Of a DNA stretch of 64,000 nt, positions 7,812-16,511 are shown piece by piece. Location of the stretch: NCBI RefSeq assembly GCF_011758745.1, contig NZ_JAANOV010000001.1:1364001-1428000 (forward strand), given 5' to 3'. The translations under genes were made by a program, and so were the position numbers. The stretch is from Amycolatopsis granulosa (GTDB lineage Bacteria > Actinomycetota > Actinomycetes > Mycobacteriales > Pseudonocardiaceae). Under the pieces are notes generated by a model. It saw nothing but the letters and a program-made list of their open reading frames with translations, searched no databases and was not told where the DNA came from. The number at the start of each line of letters is the position of its first letter. Positions within the stretch are counted from its first letter, which is position 1.

Positions 7812-9271
7812 CGCCGGCCCTCCCGCCGCCACCGGGCGCGGAACGACTCCGCCGGTGGCGCCGGCACGTCCCGCGCGTTGCTCCACAGCGAACCCGGCCA
7901 CGGCAGCCGGCCCAGGGCACGGCGCCCACCGGGCATCACCTTGCGGCCCAGGCGGTTCAGCACCCGCCCGGCCACGCCCATACCGCGCTCGGCCCAGCTC
8001 AGGCGACGCGCGCCGGACAGCACCCAGGCCGCCGACTTCATCGCGACCGCCTCACCCTTCGGCGGGCCCGCGCGGTGCGCATCGACCACTTGGGACCGCA
8101 GGTGCACGAGCACCTCCGGGATGTCGATGCGCACCGGGCACACCTCGAAACACGCGCCGCACAGGCTGGAGGCGTAGGGCAGCGAATCGGTCTGCTCGTC
8201 CACGCCCACCCCGCGCAGCAGCGGGTTCAGGATCGCCCCGATCGGACCCGGGTACACCGAGCCGTAGGCGTGCCCGCCGGTGCGCTCGTAGACCGGGCAC
8301 ACGTTCAGGCAGGCCGAGCACCGGATGCAGCGCAGCGCCTGCCGCCCCACCTCGTCGGCCAGGGCGCGGGTGCGGCCGTTGTCCAGCAGCACCACGTGCG
8401 CCTCCTGGCCTTCGGTGCCGCCCGACCACATCGAGGTGTAGGGGTTCATCCGCTCCCCGGTGCTCGACCGCGGCAGCAGTTGCAGGAACACGTCCAGATC
8501 GGACCAGGCAGGCAGGATCTTCTCGATCCCGACCACCGACACCAGCACCTCGGGCAGGGTCAGGCACATCCGCCCGTTGCCCTCGGACTCGACCACGACG
8601 AGCGTCCCGGTCTCGGCGATCGCGAAGTTCGCCCCGGACACCGCCACCTTCGCGCGCAGGAACTTCTCCCGCAGGTGCAGCCGCGCCGCCGCGGCCAGTT
8701 CCCGCGGCACGTCGGACAGGTTCTCCGGCGCCGGCCGCCCGGCCGCGGCCATCCGCTCGCGGAAGATCTCCCGGATCTCCGCGCGGTTGCGGTGGATCGC
8801 CGGCACCAGGATGTGCGACGGCAGGTCGTCGCCGAGCTGCACGATCAGCTCGGCCAGGTCGGTCTCCCACGCGGTGATGCCGTGCGCGGCGAGTGCCTCG
8901 TTGAGCCCGATCTCCTGCGTCGCCATCGACTTGACCTTGACGACCTCGTCGGCGTCGTGCCGCCGGGCGATCGAGGCGACGATCTCGCACGCCTCGGCCG
9001 CGTCGCGCGCCCAGTGCACCGTGGCGCCCCGCTCGGTCAGCGACTGCTCCAGCCGCAGCAGGTGCTCGTCGAGGTGGTGCAGCACGTTGTCCTTGATCGC
9101 CGCGCCCGCCAGGCGCAGCTCCTCCCACTCGTCCACCTCGCCGACCACCGCCGCCCGCTTCGCGCGGATCGTGCTGGTCGCGTGCGCGAGGTTGCGGCGC
9201 AGCTGGGCGTCCGACAACGCCTCCCGCGCCGCGGCCGGGAAGGCCGGCATCCCCACGAAAGTCCCGCTCAT
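7808..9271 (-). CDS. lutB: Lactate utilization iron-sulfur protein LutB
   Basis: 487 residues from the ATG at 9271, which overlaps the lutA stop (ATGA). The LUD domain occupies about residues 60-290. Two 4Fe-4S binding sites follow: CIRCSACLNVCPVYERTGG near residue 315 and CGACFEVCPVRID near residue 370. IKDNVLHHLDEHL and VVVESEGNGRMCLTLPEV are typical. It is the electron-transfer subunit of L-lactate dehydrogenase LutABC. A reading frame reaching upstream to 9487 exists, but its first part is lutA in another frame. Confidence 0.92.
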   Translation of the reverse strand: MSGTFVGMPAFPAAAREALSDAQLRRNLAHATSTIRAKRAAVVGEVDEWEELRLAGAAIKDNVLHHLDEHLLRLEQSLTERGATVHWARDAAEACEIVASIARRHDADEVVKVKSMATQEIGLNEALAAHGITAWETDLAELIVQLGDDLPSHILVPAIHRNRAEIREIFRERMAAAGRPAPENLSDVPRELAAAARLHLREKFLRAKVAVSGANFAIAETGTLVVVESEGNGRMCLTLPEVLVSVVGIEKILPAWSDLDVFLQLLPRSSTGERMNPYTSMWSGGTEGQEAHVVLLDNGRTRALADEVGRQALRCIRCSACLNVCPVYERTGGHAYGSVYPGPIGAILNPLLRGVGVDEQTDSLPYASSLCGACFEVCPVRIDIPEVLVHLRSQVVDAHRAGPPKGEAVAMKSAAWVLSGARRLSWAERGMGVAGRVLNRLGRKVMPGGRRALGRLPWPGSLWSNARDVPAPPAESFRARWRREGRR

Positions 9272-10002
9272 GCGTCCTCCGTCCGGGCCAGGACCTCGGC
9301 CAGGTGCATCACGCGCACCCCGGTGCGCTGCCGCGACAGCAGCCCGCCGATGTGCAGCAGGCACGAGTTGTCCCCGGCGACCAGTACCTCGGCGCCGGTG
9401 TCGAGCACGTGCCGCGCCTTGTCCGCACCCATCGCGGTCGAGGTCTCCGCGTTCTTCACCGCGAACGTGCCACCGAACCCGCAGCACTCGTCCGCGGCGG
9501 GCAGCTCCACCAGGTCGATCCCGCGCACCGCGCGCAACAGCCGCAGCGGCCGGTCACCGACACCGAGCATCCGCAGCGAGTGGCAGGTCGGGTGGTAGGT
9601 GACGCGGTGCGGGAAGTAGGCGCCCACGTCGGTCACGCCGAGCACGTCGACCAGGAACTCGGTCAGCTCGTACACCTTCGGCGAGGTCCGCGCCACCGCC
9701 GCGGCCAGCCGGCCGTCCCCGCTGCGCCGCGCGACCATCGCGTGCTGGTGCCGCACCGACCCGGCGCACGACCCGGACGGGGTGACGATCGCGTCGTACC
9801 CGGCGAAGGCGTCGACGAAGTTGCGGACCACCGGCACGGCCTCGTCGAGGTAGCCGGTGTTGACCATCGGCTGCGCGCAGCAAGTCTGCGCCGCCGGGAA
9901 GTCCGCCGCCACCCCGAGCCGCCGCAGCAGCGTGAACACCGCCTCGCCGGTGTCCGGGAACATCGCGTCGTTGATGCAGGTGACCTGCACGGCGACCTTC
10001 AT
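9268..10002 (-). CDS. lutA: Lactate utilization protein LutA (CCG domains)
   Basis: 244 residues. Two cysteine-rich CCG-type domains as in GlpC/HdrB-like subunits: TCCAQPMVNTGY with SGSCAGSVRH in the first, and YHPTCHSLRM, DECCGFGGTFAVK and GDNSCLLHIGG in the second. These bind an iron-sulfur cluster and form part of L-lactate dehydrogenase. Its ATG at 10002 overlaps the rhaB stop (ATGA) and its stop overlaps the lutB start, so translation is coupled on both sides. Confidence 0.92.
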   Translation of the reverse strand: MKVAVQVTCINDAMFPDTGEAVFTLLRRLGVAADFPAAQTCCAQPMVNTGYLDEAVPVVRNFVDAFAGYDAIVTPSGSCAGSVRHQHAMVARRSGDGRLAAAVARTSPKVYELTEFLVDVLGVTDVGAYFPHRVTYHPTCHSLRMLGVGDRPLRLLRAVRGIDLVELPAADECCGFGGTFAVKNAETSTAMGADKARHVLDTGAEVLVAGDNSCLLHIGGLLSRQRTGVRVMHLAEVLARTEDA

Positions 10003-11468
10003 GCCACCACCCCCGGATCGATCCGTGCCGCCGCCTCCGCCCAGTCCGCCGCGCTGCCGGCCGGTTCGTAGCGGCGCAGTTCGTGCGTCGCCCGGATCAG
10101 GGCGCGCATCGCCGCCAGGTCCGGCAGCTCCGCGCCCAGTGCTCGCGCCTGGACGAGCACGTTGCCCAGCGCGGCGGCCTCGACCGGACCGGCCAGCACC
10201 GGCACGCCGCAGGCGTCCGCGGTGAGCTGGCACAGCAGCTCGTTGCGTGCCCCGCCGCCGACGACGTGCACGACGTCGACCGGCCGTCCGGTGACCTCGC
10301 ACGCCTGGCGCACGGTCCGGCGATAGGCGAGTGCGAGGCTGTCGAGCACGCACCGGGTGATCTCCCCCGGCGTCTCCGGCACGCGCTGACCGGTGTCCGC
10401 GCACGCCTGCCGGATCCGCGCGGGCATGTCCCCCGGCGGCAGGAACACCGGCGCGTCGATGTCGACGACCGCGGACAGCGCCGGCACCGCGGCGGCCTGC
10501 GCCAGCAGCTCGGGCAGCGGCACCGGCGTGCCCCGCGCCTCCCAGGTGCGCAGCGACTCCGACAGCACCCACAGGCCCATCACGTTGCGCAGGAACCGGA
10601 TCGTGCCGTCGACGCCGCCCTCGTTGGTGAAGTTCGCGGCCCGGGCCGCGTCGCTCAGCTCGGGGGCCTCCAGCTCCAGGCCGACCAGCGACCAGGTGCC
10701 GGAGGAGATGTAGGCGAAGTTGGTGCCCGGCTCGGCCGGCACCGCGACCACGGCCGACGCGGTGTCGTGCGAGCCGACCGCGACCACCGGCAGCTCCGGC
10801 AGCGCCAGTTCGTCGGCCAGATCGGGCCGCAACGTGCCGACCACGGTGCCGGGGTCGTGCAGCGGCGGCAGCAACCGCGGCGGGATGCCGACGCGCTCGG
10901 CCAGCCCGGTCGCCCAGTCCCGCGACCGCACGTCGTAGAGCTGGGTGGTGGAGGCGTTGGTGCGTTCGGCGCCGCGCGCCCCGGTCAGCCAGTAGTTCAG
11001 CAGGTCCGGGATCAGCAGCATCGTCTCGGCGGAGCGCAGGTCGTGCTCGGCGAGCAGCTGGTAGAGCGTGTTGAACCGCAGCTGCTGCAGACCGGTGATG
11101 CCGAACATCTCACCCGCCGGGACCGTCTCCAGGACCCGCTCGGGGATGCCCTCGGTACGGCAGTCGCGGTAGTTCACGGGGTTGCCCAGCAGCGCGCCCG
11201 AGGCGTCGAGCAACCCGTAGTCCACAGCCCAGGAGTCTATGCCGATACCGGCCAGTTCACCGCCCCGATGCGCGGCGCGGATGCCGGCCAGCACCTCCCG
11301 GTACAGGCCGAGGACGTCCCAGTGCAGGGTCGAGCCCCCGGCGCGGGCGACCCGGACACCGCCGTTGGGGAACCGGTGCACCTCCGTCACGGACAGCACA
11401 CCGGGACCGACCGTGCCGGCCATGACCCGCCCGCTGGAGGCGCCGAGGTCGGCAGCCGCCAGCCGCAT
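9999..11468 (-). CDS. rhaB: Rhamnulokinase
   Basis: 489 residues, FGGY carbohydrate kinase. Phosphorylates L-rhamnulose to L-rhamnulose 1-phosphate. The N-terminal ADLGASSGRVMAG is the ATP-phosphate loop. GIGIDSWAVDYGLLD, NPVNYRDCRT, VAVGSHDTASAVVAVP, YISSGTWSLVGLE and the C-terminal VVGGGARNELLCQLTADA are RhaB signatures, which separate it from xylulose or glycerol kinases. The stop of the preceding isomerase gene and this ATG share one base (TGATG) at 11468. The frame remains open far upstream of 11468, but that part is the neighbours read out of frame. Confidence 0.93.
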   Translation of the reverse strand: MRLAAADLGASSGRVMAGTVGPGVLSVTEVHRFPNGGVRVARAGGSTLHWDVLGLYREVLAGIRAAHRGGELAGIGIDSWAVDYGLLDASGALLGNPVNYRDCRTEGIPERVLETVPAGEMFGITGLQQLRFNTLYQLLAEHDLRSAETMLLIPDLLNYWLTGARGAERTNASTTQLYDVRSRDWATGLAERVGIPPRLLPPLHDPGTVVGTLRPDLADELALPELPVVAVGSHDTASAVVAVPAEPGTNFAYISSGTWSLVGLELEAPELSDAARAANFTNEGGVDGTIRFLRNVMGLWVLSESLRTWEARGTPVPLPELLAQAAAVPALSAVVDIDAPVFLPPGDMPARIRQACADTGQRVPETPGEITRCVLDSLALAYRRTVRQACEVTGRPVDVVHVVGGGARNELLCQLTADACGVPVLAGPVEAAALGNVLVQARALGAELPDLAAMRALIRATHELRRYEPAGSAADWAEAAARIDPGVVA

Positions 11469-12889
11469 CACACCCGCACCACGCGCAGCTCGAGGCCGAG
11501 CAGGTCGGCCACCGCCGTCAGCTCCGGCACCCGGTGCCCGACGCCCAGCGCCCAGTGGTGGTCGACGCCGGTGCCCGACCAGGCGTCGGTCCACTCCCCC
11601 GGATCGCACCCGAAGTCCACCCGGGAGGTGGTGTTGCCGATCGACAGCAGCGGGCCGGGCACGACCTCGCCCTCGGCCGCGACCAGCGAGAACGTGCCGT
11701 CCCGGTCCTGGCCGAGGCCGAGCAGGGTGACCGGGCCGTGCTTGACGTCGAACTCGACCGACACGCCCCAGCCGCGCTTGCCGTGGTAGACACCCAGGCC
11801 GCGCAGCAACGGCCGGCGGGCGCTGATCGCCAGGTGCGCCGGCCCGTCGTGGCCCATCTCCACGACGTTGTCGCGGAAGTTGAGCGCCTGCAGTTCGGTG
11901 AACGAGCCGCCCGCGCCGAGCCGGTCCATGATCAGCATCGCCAGGGAGTTGCGCAGCTCGTACTCCCCGGCGGCCGGGATGCCGCGCGCGGTGAGCAGCG
12001 ACGCGCCGAGGATGAACCCGGCCCCGACACGCTCGTGGGTCTCGCCGTCCAGCCCGCGGTGGTAGTAGGCGAGCGAGTCCAGCGCGAAGTCCTCGACGAG
12101 CCGGTCCAGCGCCACCGACACCTTGGCGCCCCAGGCAAAATCCTCCGCCACGACCGAGGAGTCCACGTCGAAGATCTCCCGCGCCAGGTCCATCCGCGCG
12201 CGGGTTTCGGCCTCGGTGACCTGCTCCACCCGCACCCGCAGGTCGTCGATCTCCAGGATCTCCACGTGCCCGCCGAGCTGCGCGGAGACCAGCGTCGGGT
12301 CGGTCGCGACGTCCATCATGCCCGGGTAGAGGTGACCGAGCAGGCCGTGCCGCCCGTGCCGCAGCGCCGCGCGCACCCCCGCCGCGGCTATCCACCGCTC
12401 GATGCGGGCCCAGGCCCGCTCGTCCTCCAGGTACCCCGACACCGAGCGGAACTCGACGCCGGCGCGGCGGAAGGCGTTGGCCATCTCGGGCAGCGGGCAG
12501 GCGCCGCAGTAGGCGAGCCACGCCCCGGTGTCGAAGTTCGCGTGGTCCATCGCCTCGGTGGGCTGCAGGTTGAGCAGCAGCACCGGCGAACCGCTGCGCT
12601 GCGCGATCGGCACCAGCATGCTGGACGTGAGGTACGTGGTGAGGAAGCCGATGATCAGGTCGCAGTCGGCGACCCGCAGCTGCTCCGCCGCGGCCGCGCC
12701 CTCCCGCGCGTCCGAGACGAACCCGGCGTCCACCACTTCGCAGTCCATTCCGGACAGCTGTTCGGCCACGCGCCGGGCGGACGCCTGCAACTGCGGCAAC
12801 AGCTGGGGGAACTGCGGCCAGTACGCGCCGAGGCCACCGGCGACGAGGCCGACGCGGGTGCGCCGCGGGGTGATCCGCTCCAGGGTCAT
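11468..12889 (-). CDS. L-fucose/L-arabinose isomerase-fold protein
   Basis: 473 residues, similar to the FucI/AraA superfamily of ketol isomerases: N-terminal VGLVAGGLGAYWPQFPQLLPQ, DCDLIIGFLTTYLTSSM, and the C-terminal half with LGQDRDGTFSLVAAEGEV and TTSRVDFG. These enzymes interconvert aldoses and ketoses with Mn. The operon already has a dedicated RhaI, so this second isomerase may act on another deoxysugar or an epimer; that is inference. Candidate metal ligands lie in the conserved acidic stretch AEDFAWGAKVSVALDR and in YHRGLDGETHERVGAG. It has a good AGGAAAGGA leader and overlaps rhaB by one base. Confidence 0.75.
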   Translation of the reverse strand: MTLERITPRRTRVGLVAGGLGAYWPQFPQLLPQLQASARRVAEQLSGMDCEVVDAGFVSDAREGAAAAEQLRVADCDLIIGFLTTYLTSSMLVPIAQRSGSPVLLLNLQPTEAMDHANFDTGAWLAYCGACPLPEMANAFRRAGVEFRSVSGYLEDERAWARIERWIAAAGVRAALRHGRHGLLGHLYPGMMDVATDPTLVSAQLGGHVEILEIDDLRVRVEQVTEAETRARMDLAREIFDVDSSVVAEDFAWGAKVSVALDRLVEDFALDSLAYYHRGLDGETHERVGAGFILGASLLTARGIPAAGEYELRNSLAMLIMDRLGAGGSFTELQALNFRDNVVEMGHDGPAHLAISARRPLLRGLGVYHGKRGWGVSVEFDVKHGPVTLLGLGQDRDGTFSLVAAEGEVVPGPLLSIGNTTSRVDFGCDPGEWTDAWSGTGVDHHWALGVGHRVPELTAVADLLGLELRVVRV

Positions 12890-12910
12890 GTGTCCCAGTC
12901 CTTTCCTGCG

Positions 12911-14947
12911 TCAGCGGAGGAACGCGGCCGCGACACCCGCGTCGACGGGCACGTGCAGGCCGGTGGTGTGCGTCAGGTCGCCGCCGGTGAGCGCGAACAC
13001 CGCCGCGGCGACGTGCTCGGGCAGCACCTCGCGCTTGAGGATGGTGCGCTGGGCGTAGAACTTGCCCAGGTCCTCCTCCGGCACGCCGTAGACGGCGGCC
13101 CGCTGCGCGCCCCAGCCCCCGGCGAAGATCCCGGAGCCGCGCACCACCCCGTCGGGGTTGACGCCGTTGACGCGGATGCCGTGCTCGCCCAGCTCGGCCG
13201 CCAGCAGCCGCACCTGGTGCGCCTGGTCGGCCTTGGCCGCGCCGTAGGCGACGTTGTTCGGGCCGGCGAACACCGAGTTCTTCGACGAGATGTAGACGAT
13301 GTCGCCGCCGAGACCCTGCGCGATCATCGCCTTCGCCGCCGCCCGCGACACCAGGAACGAGCCCTTGGCCATCACGTCGTGCTGGAGGTCCCAGTCCTTC
13401 TCGGTGGTCTCCAGCAGCGGCTTCGAAATGGACAGACCGGCGTTGTTGACCACGAGGTCGATACCGCCGAACGCGAGCACGGTCGCGTCGACAGCGGCGG
13501 ACACCGCGTCGGCGTCGGTCACGTTCGCGACCACGGAGACCGCCCGGTCGGTGCCGCCGATGCTCCGCGCGACCTCCTCGGCCGCGTCGCCGTTGAGGTC
13601 GGCGATCGCCACGCACGCGCCCTCGGCGGCGAGCCGTTCGGCGATGGCGCGGCCGATGCCCGAGCCCGCGCCGGTGACCAGCGCGACCCGGCCCGCGAGC
13701 GGCTTCGGCTTGGGCATCCGCTGGAGCTTGGCCTCCTCCAGCGCCCAGTACTCGATGCGGAACTTCTCGCTCTCCGGGATCGGCGCGTAGCGGGACACCG
13801 CCTCGGCGCCGCGCATCACGTTGATCGCGTTGACGTAGAACTCGCCCGCGACGCGCGCGGTCTGCTTGTCCTTGCCGAAGGAGAACATGCCCACGCCGGG
13901 GACGAGCACGATCGCCGGATCGGCACCGCGCATCGGGGGGCTGTCCGGGGTGGCGTGCCGCTCGTAGTAGGCGCGGTAGTCCTCACGGTAGGCGGCGTGC
14001 AGCTCGGTCAGCCGCGCCACCACGTCCGCCAGCGGCGCGGTGCCCGGCAGGTCGACCACCAGCGGGCGGACCTTGGTGCGCAGGAAGTGGTCGGGGCACG
14101 AGGTGCCCAGCGCGGCGAGCGGTTGCAGCTTCTCCCGGGACAGGAAGTCCAGCACCACGTCGCTGTCGGTGTAGTGCCCGACCTGACGCTGGTCGGTCGA
14201 GGCGAGGCCGCGGATCACCGGCGCGAGCGCGGCGGCCCGCGCGCGGCGCTCCTCCTCCGGCAAGGGCTCGAAGCCGGGCACGACCGGGCCGAACGGCTCG
14301 GCGCTGCCCCGCTCGGCGAGGAACTCCTCGGCGGCGCGGATGATCTCCAGGGAATTCCGCCGGCATTCCTCCGAGGTCTCGCCCCACGCGGTGATGCCGT
14401 GGCCGCCGAGGATCACGCCGATCGCCTGCGGATTGGCCCGCTGCACCGCGGCGATGTCCAGGCCGAGCTGGAACCCGGGGCGGCGCCAGTCGACCCACAC
14501 CACGCGGTCGCCGAAGCACTCCTTGGTCAGCGCCGGGCCGTCGGCGGCCGTGGCCAGCGCGATACCCGAGTCCGGGTGCAGGTGGTCCACGTGGGTGGCC
14601 TCGACCAGGCCGTGCATCGCGGTGTCGATCGACGGCGCGGCGCCACCGCGGCCGTGCAGGCAGTAGTCGAACGCGGCGACCATCTCGTCCTCGCGCTCGA
14701 CACCGGGGTAGACGCCGGCCAGGGCACGCAGGCGGTCCAGCCGCAGCACGGCGAGCCCGGCCTCGGTGAGTGTGCCCAGATCGCCCCCGGATCCCTTGAC
14801 CCACAACAAATCCGTGGGCTGCCCGGTGACCGGGTCGGTCTCGCTGCCCTTGGCGGAGGTGTTGCCCCCGGCGTAGTTGGTGTTGCGCGGGTCCGCGCCC
14901 AGGGCGTTGCTGCGCCGGATGAGTTCGGCGGCGGGATTGTTCGTCAT
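12911..14947 (-). CDS. rhaD: Bifunctional rhamnulose-1-phosphate aldolase / lactaldehyde dehydrogenase
   Basis: 678 residues with two enzymes fused. Residues 1 to about 420 form a class II aldolase/adducin domain (NTNYAGGNTSAKG, VKGSGGDLGTL, HVDHLHPDSGIALA with zinc-binding histidines, LGGHGITAWGET), which splits L-rhamnulose 1-phosphate into dihydroxyacetone phosphate and L-lactaldehyde. Residues about 430-678 are an SDR domain (VTGAGSGIGRAIAERLA, NNAGLSISKP, YISSKNSVFAGPNNVAYGAAKADQ), which oxidises lactaldehyde to lactate with NAD. The lactate would feed LutABC further down the same operon. Length and domain order equal the known RhaDE-type fusion. Confidence 0.92.
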   Translation of the reverse strand: MTNNPAAELIRRSNALGADPRNTNYAGGNTSAKGSETDPVTGQPTDLLWVKGSGGDLGTLTEAGLAVLRLDRLRALAGVYPGVEREDEMVAAFDYCLHGRGGAAPSIDTAMHGLVEATHVDHLHPDSGIALATAADGPALTKECFGDRVVWVDWRRPGFQLGLDIAAVQRANPQAIGVILGGHGITAWGETSEECRRNSLEIIRAAEEFLAERGSAEPFGPVVPGFEPLPEEERRARAAALAPVIRGLASTDQRQVGHYTDSDVVLDFLSREKLQPLAALGTSCPDHFLRTKVRPLVVDLPGTAPLADVVARLTELHAAYREDYRAYYERHATPDSPPMRGADPAIVLVPGVGMFSFGKDKQTARVAGEFYVNAINVMRGAEAVSRYAPIPESEKFRIEYWALEEAKLQRMPKPKPLAGRVALVTGAGSGIGRAIAERLAAEGACVAIADLNGDAAEEVARSIGGTDRAVSVVANVTDADAVSAAVDATVLAFGGIDLVVNNAGLSISKPLLETTEKDWDLQHDVMAKGSFLVSRAAAKAMIAQGLGGDIVYISSKNSVFAGPNNVAYGAAKADQAHQVRLLAAELGEHGIRVNGVNPDGVVRGSGIFAGGWGAQRAAVYGVPEEDLGKFYAQRTILKREVLPEHVAAAVFALTGGDLTHTTGLHVPVDAGVAAAFLR

Positions 14948-14954
14948 GGTGGTG

Positions 14955-16130
14955 TCAGGCTCCCCAACCGGCCTGCGGGCCGTCGGCTCGTTCGGCGACG
15001 ATCTTGTCCTGGTAGCCGCTGCGGTGGTAGGCCGCGATCGGGTCCGGGTCCAGCCCGGACTCCTCCCGCAGCTCGGCCAGCAGCGGCCGCACGTCGGTGT
15101 TGTAGGCGTCCATCAGCACCGCGTTGGCGCCGAGCACGTCCCCGTTGCGCTGCGCTTCGAACAGCGCCTCCCGGTCGACCAGCAGGGCCTTCGCGGTGGC
15201 CTCCTGCACGTTGAGCACCGAGCGGATGATCGCCGGGATCTTCGCCTCGATGTTGTGGCACTGGTCGAGCATGAAGTTGATGCCGGCGGACGGGTCCAGC
15301 GCGTCCGCGCGCACGATCTCCCACATGATGCGGAACAGCTGGAACGGGTCGGCGGCGCCGGCCATCAGGTCGTCGTCGGCGTAGAAGCGCGAGTTGAAGT
15401 CGAACGCGCCGAGCTTGCCCTGCCGCAGCAGGAACGCGACGATGAACTCGATGTTGGTCCCCGGCGCGTGGTGACCGGTGTCGATGCACACCGTGGCTTT
15501 CGGGCCGAGCTCGACGCAGTGCGCGTAGGAGGTGCCCCAGTCCGGCACGTCGGTGGCGTAGAAGGCCGGCTCGAACAGCTTGTACTCCAGCAGGATCCGC
15601 TGGTCGTCGCCGAGCCGGTCGTAGGCTTCGCGCAGCGCGGCGGCGAGCCGGTCCTGGCGGCTGCGCAGGTCGTCCTGTCCGGGGTAGTTGATGCCGTCGG
15701 AGAACCACAGCTTCAGGTCCCGCGAGCCCGTGACGTCCATGATGTCGATCGCCTCGAGCAGGTGGCCGGTGGCCTTGCGGCGGATCGCCGGGTCCGGGTT
15801 GGTGACCGAGCCGAGCTTGTAGTCCTCGTCCTGGAACACGTTGGTGTTGATCGCCCCGATGGCGATCCCGAGGTCGCTGGCGTAGCGGGACAATGCCCCG
15901 AAGTCGGCGACCCGGTCCCACGGGATGTGCAGGGCCACGGTCGGCGTGATGCCGGTCAGCTCGTGCACCTTCGCCGCGTCGGCGATCTTCTCCTCCGGGG
16001 TCCGGGGGACGCCGGGCTGCGGGAACACCTTGAACCGGGTGCCGGAGTTGGCGAAGGCCCACGACGGCGTCTCGATCCGCTGCGCCCGCAGGGCTTCTTT
16101 CACGGCGGTCAGGTCGGACAACGGGATCAC
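14955..16130 (-). CDS. rhaI: L-rhamnose isomerase
   Basis: 391 residues, TIM-barrel xylose-isomerase-like superfamily; converts L-rhamnose to L-rhamnulose. WAFANSGTRFKVFPQPG near the start, VALHIPWDRV, ILLEYKLFEPAFY (metal-binding Glu), CIDTGHHAPGTNIEFIVAFLL (metal-binding His) and GAFDFNSRFYADDDLMAG match the actinobacterial/Pseudomonas RhaI type, not E. coli RhaA. The GTG start at 16130 overlaps the rhaM stop by four bases (GTGA) with GGAAGG just ahead, so the two are translationally coupled. Confidence 0.92.
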   Translation of the reverse strand: MIPLSDLTAVKEALRAQRIETPSWAFANSGTRFKVFPQPGVPRTPEEKIADAAKVHELTGITPTVALHIPWDRVADFGALSRYASDLGIAIGAINTNVFQDEDYKLGSVTNPDPAIRRKATGHLLEAIDIMDVTGSRDLKLWFSDGINYPGQDDLRSRQDRLAAALREAYDRLGDDQRILLEYKLFEPAFYATDVPDWGTSYAHCVELGPKATVCIDTGHHAPGTNIEFIVAFLLRQGKLGAFDFNSRFYADDDLMAGAADPFQLFRIMWEIVRADALDPSAGINFMLDQCHNIEAKIPAIIRSVLNVQEATAKALLVDREALFEAQRNGDVLGANAVLMDAYNTDVRPLLAELREESGLDPDPIAAYHRSGYQDKIVAERADGPQAGWGA

Positions 16131-16453
16131 TTTCCTTCCAGGTGGAAGACCTCGGTGAGCAGCTGGAGCCCCTCATCGGGGCCGCGTCCGCCGAGGCCGG
16201 TGAAGAACTCGGCCATCTCGGCCTGCCAGCGGGCGTTGACCTCGGTGCGGGCCATGGCGGCCTGTGCCGCGTCCAGGTCATCGGCCTCCACGTACCCGAC
16301 GAGCAAGCCGTCGTCGCGCAGGAACAGTGAATAGTTCCGCCACCCGCTGTCGGTCAGCGCCTGCCGCATCTCCGGCCACACCGTGCGGTGCCGCTCGGTG
16401 TACTCGGCCATCCGCTCGGGTCTGACCTGCAGGCAGAAGCAGTATCGGGCCAT
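16127..16453 (-). CDS. rhaM: L-rhamnose mutarotase
   Basis: 108 residues, the normal length for RhaM (YiiL), a dimeric alpha/beta-barrel-fold protein that interconverts alpha and beta anomers of L-rhamnose. Conserved stretches are FCLQVRPERMAEYTERH with the catalytic His, VWPEMRQALTDSGWRNYSLFL, LLVGYVEADD and WQAEMAEFF. First catabolic gene after the transporter genes, 58 bases downstream of the binding-protein gene with a stable stem-loop between them. Confidence 0.93.
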   Translation of the reverse strand: MARYCFCLQVRPERMAEYTERHRTVWPEMRQALTDSGWRNYSLFLRDDGLLVGYVEADDLDAAQAAMARTEVNARWQAEMAEFFTGLGGRGPDEGLQLLTEVFHLEGK

Positions 16454-16474
16454 GGGTTCTTCCCTCGGTGGAAA

Positions 16475-16506
16475 CCCGGCCGGACCGCCGGCGCGGCCCG
16501 GCCGGG
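16475..16506. terminator. Stem-loop between binding-protein gene and rhaM
   Basis: CCCGGCCGG (16475-16483) and CCGGCCGGG (16498-16506) make a 9-bp perfect stem with a 14-base loop, followed on the minus strand by TTTCC. Inside the operon it may be a partial terminator or an RNA-stabilising 3' end, giving more binding protein than catabolic enzyme, as in many ABC importer operons. Confidence 0.5.
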
Positions 16507-16511
16507 GAGCA

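Noticed and set aside
11469-13616. Upstream extension of the rhaB frame
   Set aside because: It covers the isomerase gene and part of rhaD out of frame; the FGGY kinase begins at the ATG at 11468.
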